Assembly (NCBI RefSeq): GCF_017352135.1
Contig: NZ_CP071454.1
Location: 186,001 to 250,000 of the forward strand
Origin: Rhizobium lentis
GTDB taxonomy: Bacteria; Pseudomonadota; Alphaproteobacteria; Rhizobiales; Rhizobiaceae
Reading direction: 5' to 3'
Length of the DNA: 64,000 bases
Position numbers and translations under genes: made by a program. How positions within the stretch are numbered: the stretch's first letter is position 1; each line of letters begins with the position of its first letter. Below, one piece after another: positions 32,965-41,845 of the stretch. The notes under the pieces are model-generated. The model worked only from the letters and a program-made list of their open reading frames with translations, did no database searches and was not told the origin of the DNA.

Positions 32965-34023
32965 ATGGAATATCGTCTGCTCGGCCGTTCCGGCCTGAAG
33001 GTTTCGACTTTGACCATGGGCACGATGACTTTCGGCGGCGTCGGCTGGGCGAAGATGGTCGGCCATCTCGGCGTCTCCGAGGCCAAGAAGATGATCGACA
33101 TGTGCATCGATGCCGGCATCAACCTGATCGACACCGCCAATATTTATTCCAATGGCGAATGCGAAAACATCATCGGCGAGGCGCTCGCCGGCAAGCGGCC
33201 GCAGGGCGTCCTGCTCGCGACCAAGGCCCGCTTCGGCATGGGCGACGGTCCGAACGACCGCGGGCTCTCGCGCTACCACCTGATCCGCGAATGCGAGGCG
33301 AGCCTCAAGCGCCTGAAGACCGATGTCATCGACCTCTACCAGGTGCATGAATGGGACGGCCAGACGCCGCTCGAAGAGACGATGGAAGCGCTCGACACCC
33401 TGATCAAACAGGGCAAGGTGCGTTATGTCGGCTGCTCGAACTATTCCGGTTGGCACATCATGAAGGCGCTCGGGATCGCCAGCGAGCACCGCTATCAGCG
33501 CTTCATCAGCCAGCAGATCCATTACACGCTGGAAGCCCGCGACGCCGAATACGAGCTGCTGCCGATCTCGATCGACCAGGGCCTCGGCGTGCTGGTCTGG
33601 AGCCCGCTCGCCGGCGGCCTGCTTTCCGGCAAACACCGCCGCAACCAGGCCGCGCCCGAAGGCACCCGCCAGTTCGCCGGCTGGACCGAGCCGCCGATCC
33701 GCGACGAAAACCGCCTCTGGAACATCGTTGAGACGCTGGTCGCGATCGGCGAGGAACGCGGCGTTTCCGCCGCTCAGGTTGCGCTTGCCTGGCTGATCGG
33801 CCGCAAGGCGGTTACCTCGGTCATCATCGGCGGGCGCACCGAAGCCCAGTTCCGCGACAACATCGCCGCCGCAGGGTTGAAGCTCACGGATGAGGAGCGC
33901 AAGCGCCTCGACGCCGTAAGCCAGCCGCCGGTGATCTATCCCTATTGGCATCAGCTGAACACGGCAAGCGACAGGCTTGGCGAAGCCGATCTCGAGCTTT
34001 TCGGCCCGCATCTTCAGCAATAG
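32965..34023 (+). CDS. Aldo/keto reductase
   Basis: The product is 352 residues with the (beta/alpha)8 AKR pattern. It starts EYRLLGRSGLKVSTLTMGTMTFGG. The catalytic DTANIYSNGECE supplies Asp and Tyr. Catalytic Lys and His fit LLATKARFG and YQVHEWDG, and the NADP loop VIIGGRTEAQFRDNI is near residue 290. GAAGGAGGAG lies before ATG 32965. The substrate is unknown. A 200-bp gap separates it from the MarR gene. Confidence 0.88.
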   Translation: MEYRLLGRSGLKVSTLTMGTMTFGGVGWAKMVGHLGVSEAKKMIDMCIDAGINLIDTANIYSNGECENIIGEALAGKRPQGVLLATKARFGMGDGPNDRGLSRYHLIRECEASLKRLKTDVIDLYQVHEWDGQTPLEETMEALDTLIKQGKVRYVGCSNYSGWHIMKALGIASEHRYQRFISQQIHYTLEARDAEYELLPISIDQGLGVLVWSPLAGGLLSGKHRRNQAAPEGTRQFAGWTEPPIRDENRLWNIVETLVAIGEERGVSAAQVALAWLIGRKAVTSVIIGGRTEAQFRDNIAAAGLKLTDEERKRLDAVSQPPVIYPYWHQLNTASDRLGEADLELFGPHLQQ

Positions 34024-34046
34024 AAGCCGGACGCGATGACGGCATT

Positions 34047-34091
34047 GCACGGTGAAGGATATGCGTCATAAAAGATGCATCTTCACCGTGC
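34047..34091. terminator. Imperfect stem-loop between the AKR and DUF2278 genes
   Basis: GCACGGTGAAG pairs with CTTCACCGTGC across 23 nt that can also pair partly (ATGC/GCAT). It may end the AKR transcript. No T run is present. Confidence 0.4.
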
Positions 34092-34126
34092 TAGCGTGAG
34101 ATCCCGCATCGCCAGGGAGGCTCGCC

Positions 34127-35170
34127 ATGCTGAAGAATTACAAGGTCCTGAAGGGTACGGCGAGCGCGCTCGCCCTCGATGATGACAACGATCCGCATAT
34201 CGAGATCCGCATCGAGGCGAACGGCGTCAGCTACCGGATCGCGGTCAACGTCCGCTCCAAGCAATCGCCCCACGACCTGCTCTATGCCAACATCGTCGAT
34301 TTCAAGCACGGGGCGCTGACGGAGGCGCTCGAAGCCCTGCCGATGGGCCTGACCGACATCCGCAGGGACCGCCCCGAGCTTACGATCGATTATGTCCGCG
34401 GCGGGCTGATAGAACGCGAGGACATGGATGTCGCGCCCTTCCAGCTCTCCGGCCCGAAGAATGATCTGCGCGAGTTCATCGAGCCGATCGTCGAGGAAGC
34501 GATTGCCGATCCCGACATCCATTTCTATGCCTTCGGTGAAGCCTGGGGGCCCGAGCACAACAAGCCGGACCAATATTTTGAATTCGAACCGGGCAACGGC
34601 ATCCACGACATCCACATGAACCAGGGTGACGGCGGCAGCTTCAAGGCCACAAACGGTCCGAACCAGGACGGGGCGCTGCTCGTCCATTTCACCGATACCG
34701 ACGAATGGGCCGCGATCTTCCTCTGCTTCCAGTCGCAAAACTGGAACACCGATGAGAAGACCGGCCATCCCGTCGCCGAAAACCGCGGCGGCCAGGGCCG
34801 CGGCGAAGGCACCCGCCGGCCGCAGCCGGTCGTCGCCTCGTCGCTGCGCATCATCGCCGCGCTGATCAACCCCGTGAATGGCGAAGGCGGCGCGGGAGCC
34901 GAAACGGTAACAATCATCAACCGCTCCGACATGGTTGCTTCGCTCGACGGCTGGAAGCTGGAGGACGAGAACGGCCGGACGCAGACGCTGGCGGGAGCGC
35001 TTGCCGCAGGCGAGACCCGCACGATCGCGCTCAATGCAGCCGCCGGCGGCCCGCAGCTCGCCAATCGCGGAGGCGACATCATCCTGCGCAACGCCGACGG
35101 AGCGGTCGCCGACCGCGTCGGCTACGGAAAGAGCGAGACGGCGAATGAAGGTTGGACGACGATCTTTTGA
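34127..35170 (+). CDS. DUF2278 (YukJ-like) protein with C-terminal lamin-tail domain
   Basis: The product is 347 residues. Residues 1-220 match DUF2278, including YKVLKGTASALALDDD at the start and a central HFYAFGEAWGPE and NGIHDIHMNQG. From about 240 the sequence becomes a beta-sandwich like the LTD fold (SLRIIAALINPVNGEGG, VTIINRSDMVASLDGWKLED). No signal peptide is visible, so it is probably cytoplasmic. The biochemical role of DUF2278 is unknown; LTD domains often join nucleases or adhesins. Confidence 0.78.
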   Translation: MLKNYKVLKGTASALALDDDNDPHIEIRIEANGVSYRIAVNVRSKQSPHDLLYANIVDFKHGALTEALEALPMGLTDIRRDRPELTIDYVRGGLIEREDMDVAPFQLSGPKNDLREFIEPIVEEAIADPDIHFYAFGEAWGPEHNKPDQYFEFEPGNGIHDIHMNQGDGGSFKATNGPNQDGALLVHFTDTDEWAAIFLCFQSQNWNTDEKTGHPVAENRGGQGRGEGTRRPQPVVASSLRIIAALINPVNGEGGAGAETVTIINRSDMVASLDGWKLEDENGRTQTLAGALAAGETRTIALNAAAGGPQLANRGGDIILRNADGAVADRVGYGKSETANEGWTTIF

Positions 35171-35180
35171 TGGGCGCGCA

Positions 35181-35322
35181 AGCCCCTCATCCGGCTGCCG
35201 CCACCTTCTTCCCCGCCTGCGGGGAGAAGGGGATATGCAGCACCGCCTTCCTCATCTTCAACGTTGCGTTTGGCACGTCCCCTCGCCCCGTGTTTACGGG
35301 GAGAGTTAGCGTGAGGGGCAGA
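35181..35322. repeat. Interspersed palindromic repeat block
   Basis: TTCCCCGCCTGCGGGGAGAA and CCGTGTTTACGGGGAG are GC palindromes framed by CCCCTCAT and GTGAGGGGC. They resemble the sequence at 4755-4806. No gene is seen in 35171-35386. Confidence 0.55.
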
Positions 35323-35386
35323 GGCTCGTTCCAAAGAACATCTGCAGAAGATCAGCCAAAGAGCACAAAGCCCTCAACCTACCTGC

Positions 35387-36607
35387 TCACCCACCGATCT
35401 CCGCCGAAATCAACCTCCCCAACCGGCTGATGCCATCCTCGATCATCTGCTCGTTGGCGCAGGAGAAGCTGACGCGGAAGGTGTTGGCGCCGGAGCCGTC
35501 GGCGAAGAAGGCCTTGCCGGGCACGAAGGCGACCTTGGCGGTTTCCAGCGATCTGGCGAGCAGCTTGGCGCCATCCATGCCTTCCGGCAGCGTGATCCAG
35601 ATGAACATGCCGCCCTCCGGCTTCGTCCAGCTGGTGCCCTGCCGCATATATTTTTCCAGTGCCGCCAGCATGCAATCGCGGCGCTTGCTGTAGACGGCCT
35701 TGATCTTGGCGACCTGCGCGTCGAAACCGCGCTCGGCGACATCTGCTATCGCTATCTGGTTGATCGTCGAGGAGTGCAGGTCGGCCGCCTGCTTCATCAG
35801 CACCAGCTTGCGGATGACGAGCGCACTGGCGACGATGAAGCCGACGCGAAGTCCGGGCGCCAGCGTCTTGGAAAAGCTGCCGCAATAGATCGTGCGCGTA
35901 TCGTTGATATGGCCCTTCTCGGCGATTTCAAGCGCCAGGATCGGCGGGATCGGCTCCCCGTCGTAACGCAGCGACTGGTAGGCCGCATCCTCGATGACGG
36001 CGATATCGAGTTCTTCGGCGAGCGCCAGCACCCGCTTGCGGCCGGCGAGATCGACCGTTTCACCTGTGGGATTGGAGAAATCGGTGGAGAGATAGGCGAA
36101 CTTGACCTTGCCTCCGGCGGCGGCCGCCGCCAGGCGATAGGATTCCGGCGTCCGGTTGCCGCTCGGCGTCAGCTGGTCATAGGCCGGCTCATAGGCGTTG
36201 AAGGCCTGCAGCGCGCCGAGATAGGTCGGCCAGGTCACCAGCGCGGTGTCGTTGGGCGACAGGAAGAGCTTGCCGAGATAATCGAGCCCTTGCTGCGAGC
36301 CGGAAACGATGAAGACATTGTCGAGCTCGCAGGGAATGCCGAGCGCACCCATCTGCCCGACCAGCCATTCGCGCAGCGGCTTGTAGCCTTCGGAAACCGA
36401 ATATTGCAGAGCGGAGGTGACGGCCGAACTGCCGAAAATATCCGCGTAAGCCTGCTTGAATTCCTGATCCGGGAACAGCGCAGGGTCCGGAATGCCGCCG
36501 GCGAAGGAAATAATGTCAGGCCGGTCGAGAAGTTTCAGAAGCTCGCGGATTTCCGAAGCGCGCATACGGGAGGAGCGCGTCGCAAACATTGCGTCCCAGT
36601 TCAGCAT
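35387..36607 (-). CDS. PLP-dependent aminotransferase, class I/II (2-aminoadipate/aromatic type)
   Basis: The product is 406 residues. Fold-type I features are SFAGGIPDPALFPD near residue 34, the SGSQQGLDYLGK loop, SNPTGETVD, and the PLP-lysine in SFSKTLAPGLRVG near residue 245. The C-terminal R is in FRVSFSC. The MocR/LysN/aromatic aminotransferase group has this sequence; the exact amino acid is unclear. A TTGACA element (36666-36661) lies upstream. It is divergent from ilvE. Confidence 0.87.
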   Translation of the reverse strand: MLNWDAMFATRSSRMRASEIRELLKLLDRPDIISFAGGIPDPALFPDQEFKQAYADIFGSSAVTSALQYSVSEGYKPLREWLVGQMGALGIPCELDNVFIVSGSQQGLDYLGKLFLSPNDTALVTWPTYLGALQAFNAYEPAYDQLTPSGNRTPESYRLAAAAAGGKVKFAYLSTDFSNPTGETVDLAGRKRVLALAEELDIAVIEDAAYQSLRYDGEPIPPILALEIAEKGHINDTRTIYCGSFSKTLAPGLRVGFIVASALVIRKLVLMKQAADLHSSTINQIAIADVAERGFDAQVAKIKAVYSKRRDCMLAALEKYMRQGTSWTKPEGGMFIWITLPEGMDGAKLLARSLETAKVAFVPGKAFFADGSGANTFRVSFSCANEQMIEDGISRLGRLISAEIGG

Positions 36608-36740
36608 GGAGGTTTCCTCTTATTTTCTAATATCCGCAGCTGATCATGCAGGGAAATTTATGTCAACAATACTGACCTATTTTCTTGTCACTGGGACAAA
36701 GTTGGAAGATCCGGCATTCGAGAGCCGACGCAAAATCGGA

Positions 36741-36769
36741 CGGACGTTGGAGGTTCCACGCAAATGGCG
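36741..36769. repeat. Direct repeat flanking ilvE, left copy
   Basis: CGGACGTT and CCACGCAAATGGCG, interrupted by 7 bp (GGAGGTT), recur at 38013-38034 as CGGACGTT joined to CCACGTAAATGGCG. They match at 21 of 22 positions outside the 7-bp insert. Confidence 0.5.
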
Positions 36770-36908
36770 CACTCCGCGTGAAATTTGCCGCCTCGAGCGA
36801 CTATTCCTCTGGTCAAAAAGCCGAAAGCGGTCGATACAGTCCTTTCCAAAACCGGCCCGGGGGCAGTAGTGTGCCGCCCATTATTCAATGGACTATCAAG
36901 GTGCCAGC

Positions 36909-38009
36909 ATGACCGTGACGTCGACCTCTCCTGAAATCACAATCGAATTCCACAAGTCTCCCGTCCCCGACGCCGATCGCATCAAGGCACTGGAAACACC
37001 CGGCTTCGGCAAGATCTTCACCGATCATATGGTCCTGGCACGCTGGACGGCCGACAAGGGCTGGCACGATGCGAAGGTCACGCCGCGCCGCCCTCTGGAA
37101 CTCGATCCGGCAAGCGCCGTGCTGCACTACGCCCAGGAAATCTTCGAAGGCATGAAGGCCTACAAGGCCGACGACGGCCGCATCCTGCTCTTCCGTCCGG
37201 AGGAAAATGCCCGCCGCTTCGCTCAGTCGGCAGCCCGCATGGCAATGCCGGAAGTCCCGGAAGAACTTTTCTTGAAGGCCGTCGAAGAGCTGGTCCGCGT
37301 CGACAGGAGCTGGATCCCCTCGGGCGACGCCAGCCTTTACCTCCGCCCCTTCATGTTTGCCAACGAGGCGTTTCTCGGGGTTCGTCCGGCTCAGGAATAT
37401 GTCTTCTGCATCATCGCCTCCCCGGTCGGCGCCTACTTCAAGGGCGGCGCGAAGGCCGTCTCCCTATGGGTCGAGACTGAATACACGCGTGCAGCCGCTG
37501 GCGGTACGGGAGCTGCAAAATGTGGCGGAAACTACGCAGCCAGTCTCGTGGCGCAAGCCGAGGCGACAAAGAAGGGTTGCGATCAGGTCGTCTTCCTGGA
37601 CGCCGCAGAGCATCGCTGGGTCGAAGAACTCGGCGGCATGAACGTCTTCTTCGTGATGAATGACGGATCGGTGGTGACCCCGCCCCTTGGCGGCACGATC
37701 CTGCCAGGCATCACCCGGGCCTCCGTGATTGTGCTCGCTGAAGAAAGAGGCTTGCGCGTCGAGCAACGTCCCTACTCCTTCGCGGAGTGGCAGGACGACG
37801 CTGCCAGCGGCAGGCTCGTCGAAGCCTTCGCTTGCGGCACTGCCGCGGTCCTGGCGGGCATCGGCCTGGTTCGACATGCCGGCGGCGAGTTTCTGATCGG
37901 AGACGGACAGACCGGCAAGCTGACCAGCGAACTGCGCCAGCAGCTCGTCAGCCTGCAGAAGGGCGTGACGAACGATGAGCACGGCTGGACGCGCCTCATC
38001 CCGGCCTAA
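36909..38009 (+). CDS. ilvE: Branched-chain amino acid aminotransferase (long form)
   Basis: The product is 366 residues, matching the longer BCAT subfamily of fold-type IV. The PLP-lysine lies in GTGAAKCGGNYAASL near residue 200. LHYAQEIFEGMKAYK near residue 75 and GGTILPGITRASVI near residue 265 are class signatures. It catalyses the last, reversible step of Leu/Ile/Val synthesis with 2-oxoglutarate/glutamate. ATG 36909 starts the usual MTVTSTSP N-terminus. ilvC, another step of the same pathway, lies 1.5 kb away. Near-identical 22-bp sequences flank the gene. Confidence 0.92.
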   Translation: MTVTSTSPEITIEFHKSPVPDADRIKALETPGFGKIFTDHMVLARWTADKGWHDAKVTPRRPLELDPASAVLHYAQEIFEGMKAYKADDGRILLFRPEENARRFAQSAARMAMPEVPEELFLKAVEELVRVDRSWIPSGDASLYLRPFMFANEAFLGVRPAQEYVFCIIASPVGAYFKGGAKAVSLWVETEYTRAAAGGTGAAKCGGNYAASLVAQAEATKKGCDQVVFLDAAEHRWVEELGGMNVFFVMNDGSVVTPPLGGTILPGITRASVIVLAEERGLRVEQRPYSFAEWQDDAASGRLVEAFACGTAAVLAGIGLVRHAGGEFLIGDGQTGKLTSELRQQLVSLQKGVTNDEHGWTRLIPA

Positions 38010-38012
38010 CTC

Positions 38013-38034
38013 CGGACGTTCCACGTAAATGGCG
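38013..38034. repeat. Direct repeat flanking ilvE, right copy
   Basis: This is the partner of the sequence at 36741-36769. It begins 4 bp after the ilvE stop. The following gap to 38268 shows no gene I can support. Confidence 0.5.
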
Positions 38035-38268
38035 GCCTCACCACCGACATGGTGGCGCCGCTCTCCGTCTCGTCACAAACTCGCGACCGCCGATTGCGAC
38101 GCCCCATTTCAAGGATCTCGATTCGCGTCATCTATATCGATAAAAAGACTGACCCCGATGTGACCCAAGTGCTCGACGGCGGAGCGCAACGCTTCTATCA
38201 CACGTGGGAAATGGTAATCCGGCGTCAGAGATAGCTGAAACCGGCATGTACGGACGGCACCGAATTCA

Positions 38269-38517
38269 ATGGCGAAAATGACGATCTCGCTTCCGGACAA
38301 TCTGGCGGATTACGTCGCACGCCGTGTCGCAAGCGGCAGATACGCCAACGCCAGCGCATATCTGGCGGAGCTCGTCCTCAAGGACCAGGATCATCGCAAG
38401 CTCGATGACGAAGAATTGCGTGAGATGCTGAGGTTGGCTGAGGAGAGCGGCATCAGCGACCGGCGCATTGCCGATATTCTGTTGGAAACGAAGGCAAAGC
38501 TGCGTGACAACCTATAG
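38269..38517 (+). CDS. ParD-like antitoxin
   Basis: The product is 82 residues. The N-terminal ribbon-helix-helix has KMTISLPDNLADYVARRVASGRYANASAYLAELVL-type spacing (beta strand MTISLP, then two helices). An acidic C-terminal half would wrap the toxin. This is the CopG/ParD plan of type II toxin-antitoxin systems. The ATG at 38269 begins AKMTIS. The toxin start overlaps its end by 14 bp. Confidence 0.85.
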   Translation: MAKMTISLPDNLADYVARRVASGRYANASAYLAELVLKDQDHRKLDDEELREMLRLAEESGISDRRIADILLETKAKLRDNL

Positions 38518-38833
38518 GCTGACCCGAACCGCAGATGCCGTGCTCTCGGGCATCGACGAATATGCCAGCCTGCATTTCGGCGAGGCGCAGGCGGATGCCT
38601 ATCTCCTCGACTGGGATCGGATTTTCATACTTCTCTCGCGCGTGCCTTCCATGGGAGACGCGTGCGACGAACTCGGCGCCGGCCTTCGCCGCCTTCTTCA
38701 CATGCGTCACGTCGCATTTTATCGGCAAATACCGGATGGCATCCTCGTCATCGACATCATCGGCGCCGACCGGCTCGCCGATAGACATCTTCAATCCAAC
38801 CGACAACCCGGATCGGGCGCCCCGCATGCCTGA
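38504..38833 (+). CDS. ParE/RelE-superfamily toxin
   Basis: The product is 109 residues from GTG 38504. YRLTRTADAVLSGIDEYASLHFGEAQAD is followed by GAGLRRLLHMRHVAFYRQIPDGILVIDII, which is the ParE pattern (two helices, then a four-stranded sheet with RHVAFYR). ParE proteins inhibit gyrase or, in relatives, cleave mRNA. The GTG start overlaps the antitoxin by 14 bp, and the stop overlaps the methyltransferase by 8 bp. Confidence 0.83.
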   Translation: MTTYRLTRTADAVLSGIDEYASLHFGEAQADAYLLDWDRIFILLSRVPSMGDACDELGAGLRRLLHMRHVAFYRQIPDGILVIDIIGADRLADRHLQSNRQPGSGAPHA

Positions 38834-39413
38834 TGACAGCACATCCGCCTTCTACGACAACAACGCAGACTTATACGCCAACCGCGCACGCAGCCTGCCG
38901 AAACAGAAGCTCGACGCCTTCCTCGCCCGGCTCGCGCCGGGAGCTGCGATCCTTGAACTCGGCTGCGGCGGCGGGCAGGACAGCGCCTATATGCTAGCGC
39001 AGGGTTTCGCCGTGACGCCGACCGACGGCTCTGCTGAACTCGCAAGACAGGCCGAAGCGCGGATCGGCAGGCCGGTGAAGGTGATGCTATTCCAGGAACT
39101 CGACGCCGACAGCGCCTTCCACGGTGTCTGGGCGCATGCAAGCCTTCTCCATGTTCCGAGATCCGAGCTGCCCGACGTCTTCACCCGCATCCACCGCGCC
39201 CTGAAGCCCGGCGGCCTCCTTCACGCAAGCTTCAAGGCTGGGGAAGCTGAGGGCTATGACGGCTTCGGACGTTATTACAACTATCCTTCCGCCGAATGGC
39301 TGTCGGCGCTTTTGACGGAGGGTGGCTGGCGCAACCTCGTCCTGGAGGAAAGCGACGGTGGCGGATATGACGGCAAGCCGACCCGCTGGATCGTGGTGAG
39401 CGCCCAAAGATAA
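38826..39413 (+). CDS. Class I SAM-dependent methyltransferase
   Basis: The product is 195 residues. Motif I is ILELGCGGGQDSAYML (about 42-57) and motif II is VTPTDGSAELARQAEAR. ALKPGGLLHASFK near residue 135 is the post-IV motif. It is a small methyltransferase of unknown substrate. ATG 38826 overlaps the toxin gene, so it probably shares the TA transcript. A GC stem-loop follows before convergent ilvC. Confidence 0.85.
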   Translation: MPDDSTSAFYDNNADLYANRARSLPKQKLDAFLARLAPGAAILELGCGGGQDSAYMLAQGFAVTPTDGSAELARQAEARIGRPVKVMLFQELDADSAFHGVWAHASLLHVPRSELPDVFTRIHRALKPGGLLHASFKAGEAEGYDGFGRYYNYPSAEWLSALLTEGGWRNLVLEESDGGGYDGKPTRWIVVSAQR

Positions 39414-39437
39414 AGGCCGGAGCTTCCGCCCCGGCCT
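39414..39437. terminator. Bidirectional stem-loop between methyltransferase and ilvC
   Basis: AGGCCGG and CCGGCCT flank a 10-nt loop in the 49-bp gap between two convergent genes. T content is weak on both sides. Confidence 0.5.
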
Positions 39438-39462
39438 CTCGATCCCAGCGGTCTGGAAACGC

Positions 39463-40533
<1,071 letters not shown>

Positions 40534-41190
40534 TCAGCCGAGAGCCGGCATCTCCGCCAGTACCTTCTCCGTGCCATAAAGCCGGAGGAAGGCGGTCACC
40601 GCCTTCTCCGCCTGTCGCGCGGTATCCTTGAGGCCGGGTTCCCCGAGCAGCATGCGCACATGCAGGTCGGAAACGACAAGCCCATAAAGCGTGTGATAGG
40701 CCTCGTCGGCATCGGCAAAGCGCAGCAGCCCCGCCCTCTTTCCGGCGTCGATCAGCGCCATGGCGCGCCGGTCGATCTGGCGGCGGCCGCGCTCGAGCAG
40801 GAGCTTGCCGAGCTTCGAGCCGTCGCGGTGCGACTGCCCAATGGCGAGACGGTTGAGCGCCAGCGAGACATCGCCGGCGAGAACCTCGAGCAGGTCACGC
40901 GCGAAGATGACGACATGGTCGTGCAGGCTCGTCGCCGTCAGTCGCTCGCCGTTGCGCTCGAAGGTGCGCACCTTGCTCGCCTGATAGGCGATCATCGCCG
41001 ATAGCAACCCGTCGCGGTCGCCGAACCACTTGTAAAGGCTTTCCTTCGAGCAGTTGGCGGCGCGCGCGACACCAGACGTCGTCAGCGCCTTCTCGCCGCC
41101 ATCGACCAGCAGCTGCAGCGCCTGCTCCAGAACGGCGTTCTGGCGCGGCGAAAACTCGCTCGGCTCTGCAGTATCGACGGACACGGTCAT
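40534..41190 (-). CDS. TetR-family transcriptional regulator
   Basis: The product is 218 residues from ATG 41190; the frame extends upstream through unlikely sequence. The HTH is LTTSGVARAANCSKESLYKWFGDRDGLL (about 38-65). The C-terminal domain has several Arg-rich helices and an aromatic AYHTLYGLVVSDLHVRM. A perfect 16-bp palindrome lies 13 bp upstream, which suggests autorepression. ilvC follows 51 bp downstream on the same strand, so read-through is possible. The ligand is unknown. Confidence 0.85.
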   Translation of the reverse strand: MTVSVDTAEPSEFSPRQNAVLEQALQLLVDGGEKALTTSGVARAANCSKESLYKWFGDRDGLLSAMIAYQASKVRTFERNGERLTATSLHDHVVIFARDLLEVLAGDVSLALNRLAIGQSHRDGSKLGKLLLERGRRQIDRRAMALIDAGKRAGLLRFADADEAYHTLYGLVVSDLHVRMLLGEPGLKDTARQAEKAVTAFLRLYGTEKVLAEMPALG

Positions 41191-41203
41191 GGCTCCCACA
41201 ATA

Positions 41204-41219
41204 CGTACCGTACGGTACG
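41204..41219. promoter_or_regulatory. Perfect 16-bp palindrome, TetR operator candidate
   Basis: CGTACCGTACGGTACG reads the same on both strands. It lies in the TetR promoter region. Confidence 0.65.
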
Positions 41220-41372
41220 GTTCGCGGGCTTTATGCGGCAAACAGATCGGGCCGTCAAGCCGGGCCCGGCAGATTTTTATACGGGAAAGGCGGGTGCGAT
41301 ACCAGAATTGGATAGGCGCGCGCTCATAGGGATTGCATAGTGTCAGGAAACGCCATCTGCCAGGAGCCTTCA

Positions 41373-41831
41373 ATGTCGCGCCTTTCTGACGTCCTTCTCC
41401 TGGCGGGAGCGATGCTCCTGGCAACGGCTCCCCTGACAGACCGCGCCTTCGCGCAATCGGAAAACGAGGTCTATAACCGCATCGAGGAATTGCATGGCGA
41501 TGCCGCGGGCTTCGACCGGCCGCTGCGCCGGCTCGTCCAGGCGATGCGAACGGGCGATGCCGAGACCATCGCCGGCCTCGCCGAATATCCGTTGACCGTC
41601 AAGGCCAATGGCGAGACCTACGATGTCGATAATGCCGAGGATTTCATCGAAAATTTCGACGACCTGGTCACAACGGATACCCGCCGCGCCGTCGGGCGCC
41701 AGCAATATGAAGATCTCTTCGTCAGCAGCGACGGCGTCATGCTCGCAAACGGCGCCGTCTGGATGGGCGCGGTCTGCGAGGATAATGCCTGCGAGGACAG
41801 CCACTGGGCGATCATCGCGGTCAATAACTAG
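41373..41831 (+). CDS. Periplasmic hypothetical protein, 152 aa
   Basis: A signal peptide (LLLAGAMLLATAPLTDRAFAQS) is followed by an alpha+beta domain with LRRLVQAMRTGDAETIAGLAEYPL and a late CEDNACED pair of cysteines. The middle resembles NTF2-like secreted proteins of unknown function. CAGGAG precedes ATG 41373. It is convergent with the kinase gene, 14 bp apart. Confidence 0.7.
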   Translation: MSRLSDVLLLAGAMLLATAPLTDRAFAQSENEVYNRIEELHGDAAGFDRPLRRLVQAMRTGDAETIAGLAEYPLTVKANGETYDVDNAEDFIENFDDLVTTDTRRAVGRQQYEDLFVSSDGVMLANGAVWMGAVCEDNACEDSHWAIIAVNN

Positions 41832-41845
41832 ACCGCGCGAAGATA

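Noticed and set aside
38109..38300. Minus-strand 63-codon frame upstream of the antitoxin
   Set aside because: It overlaps the antitoxin start, has no convincing RBS and shows no recognisable features.
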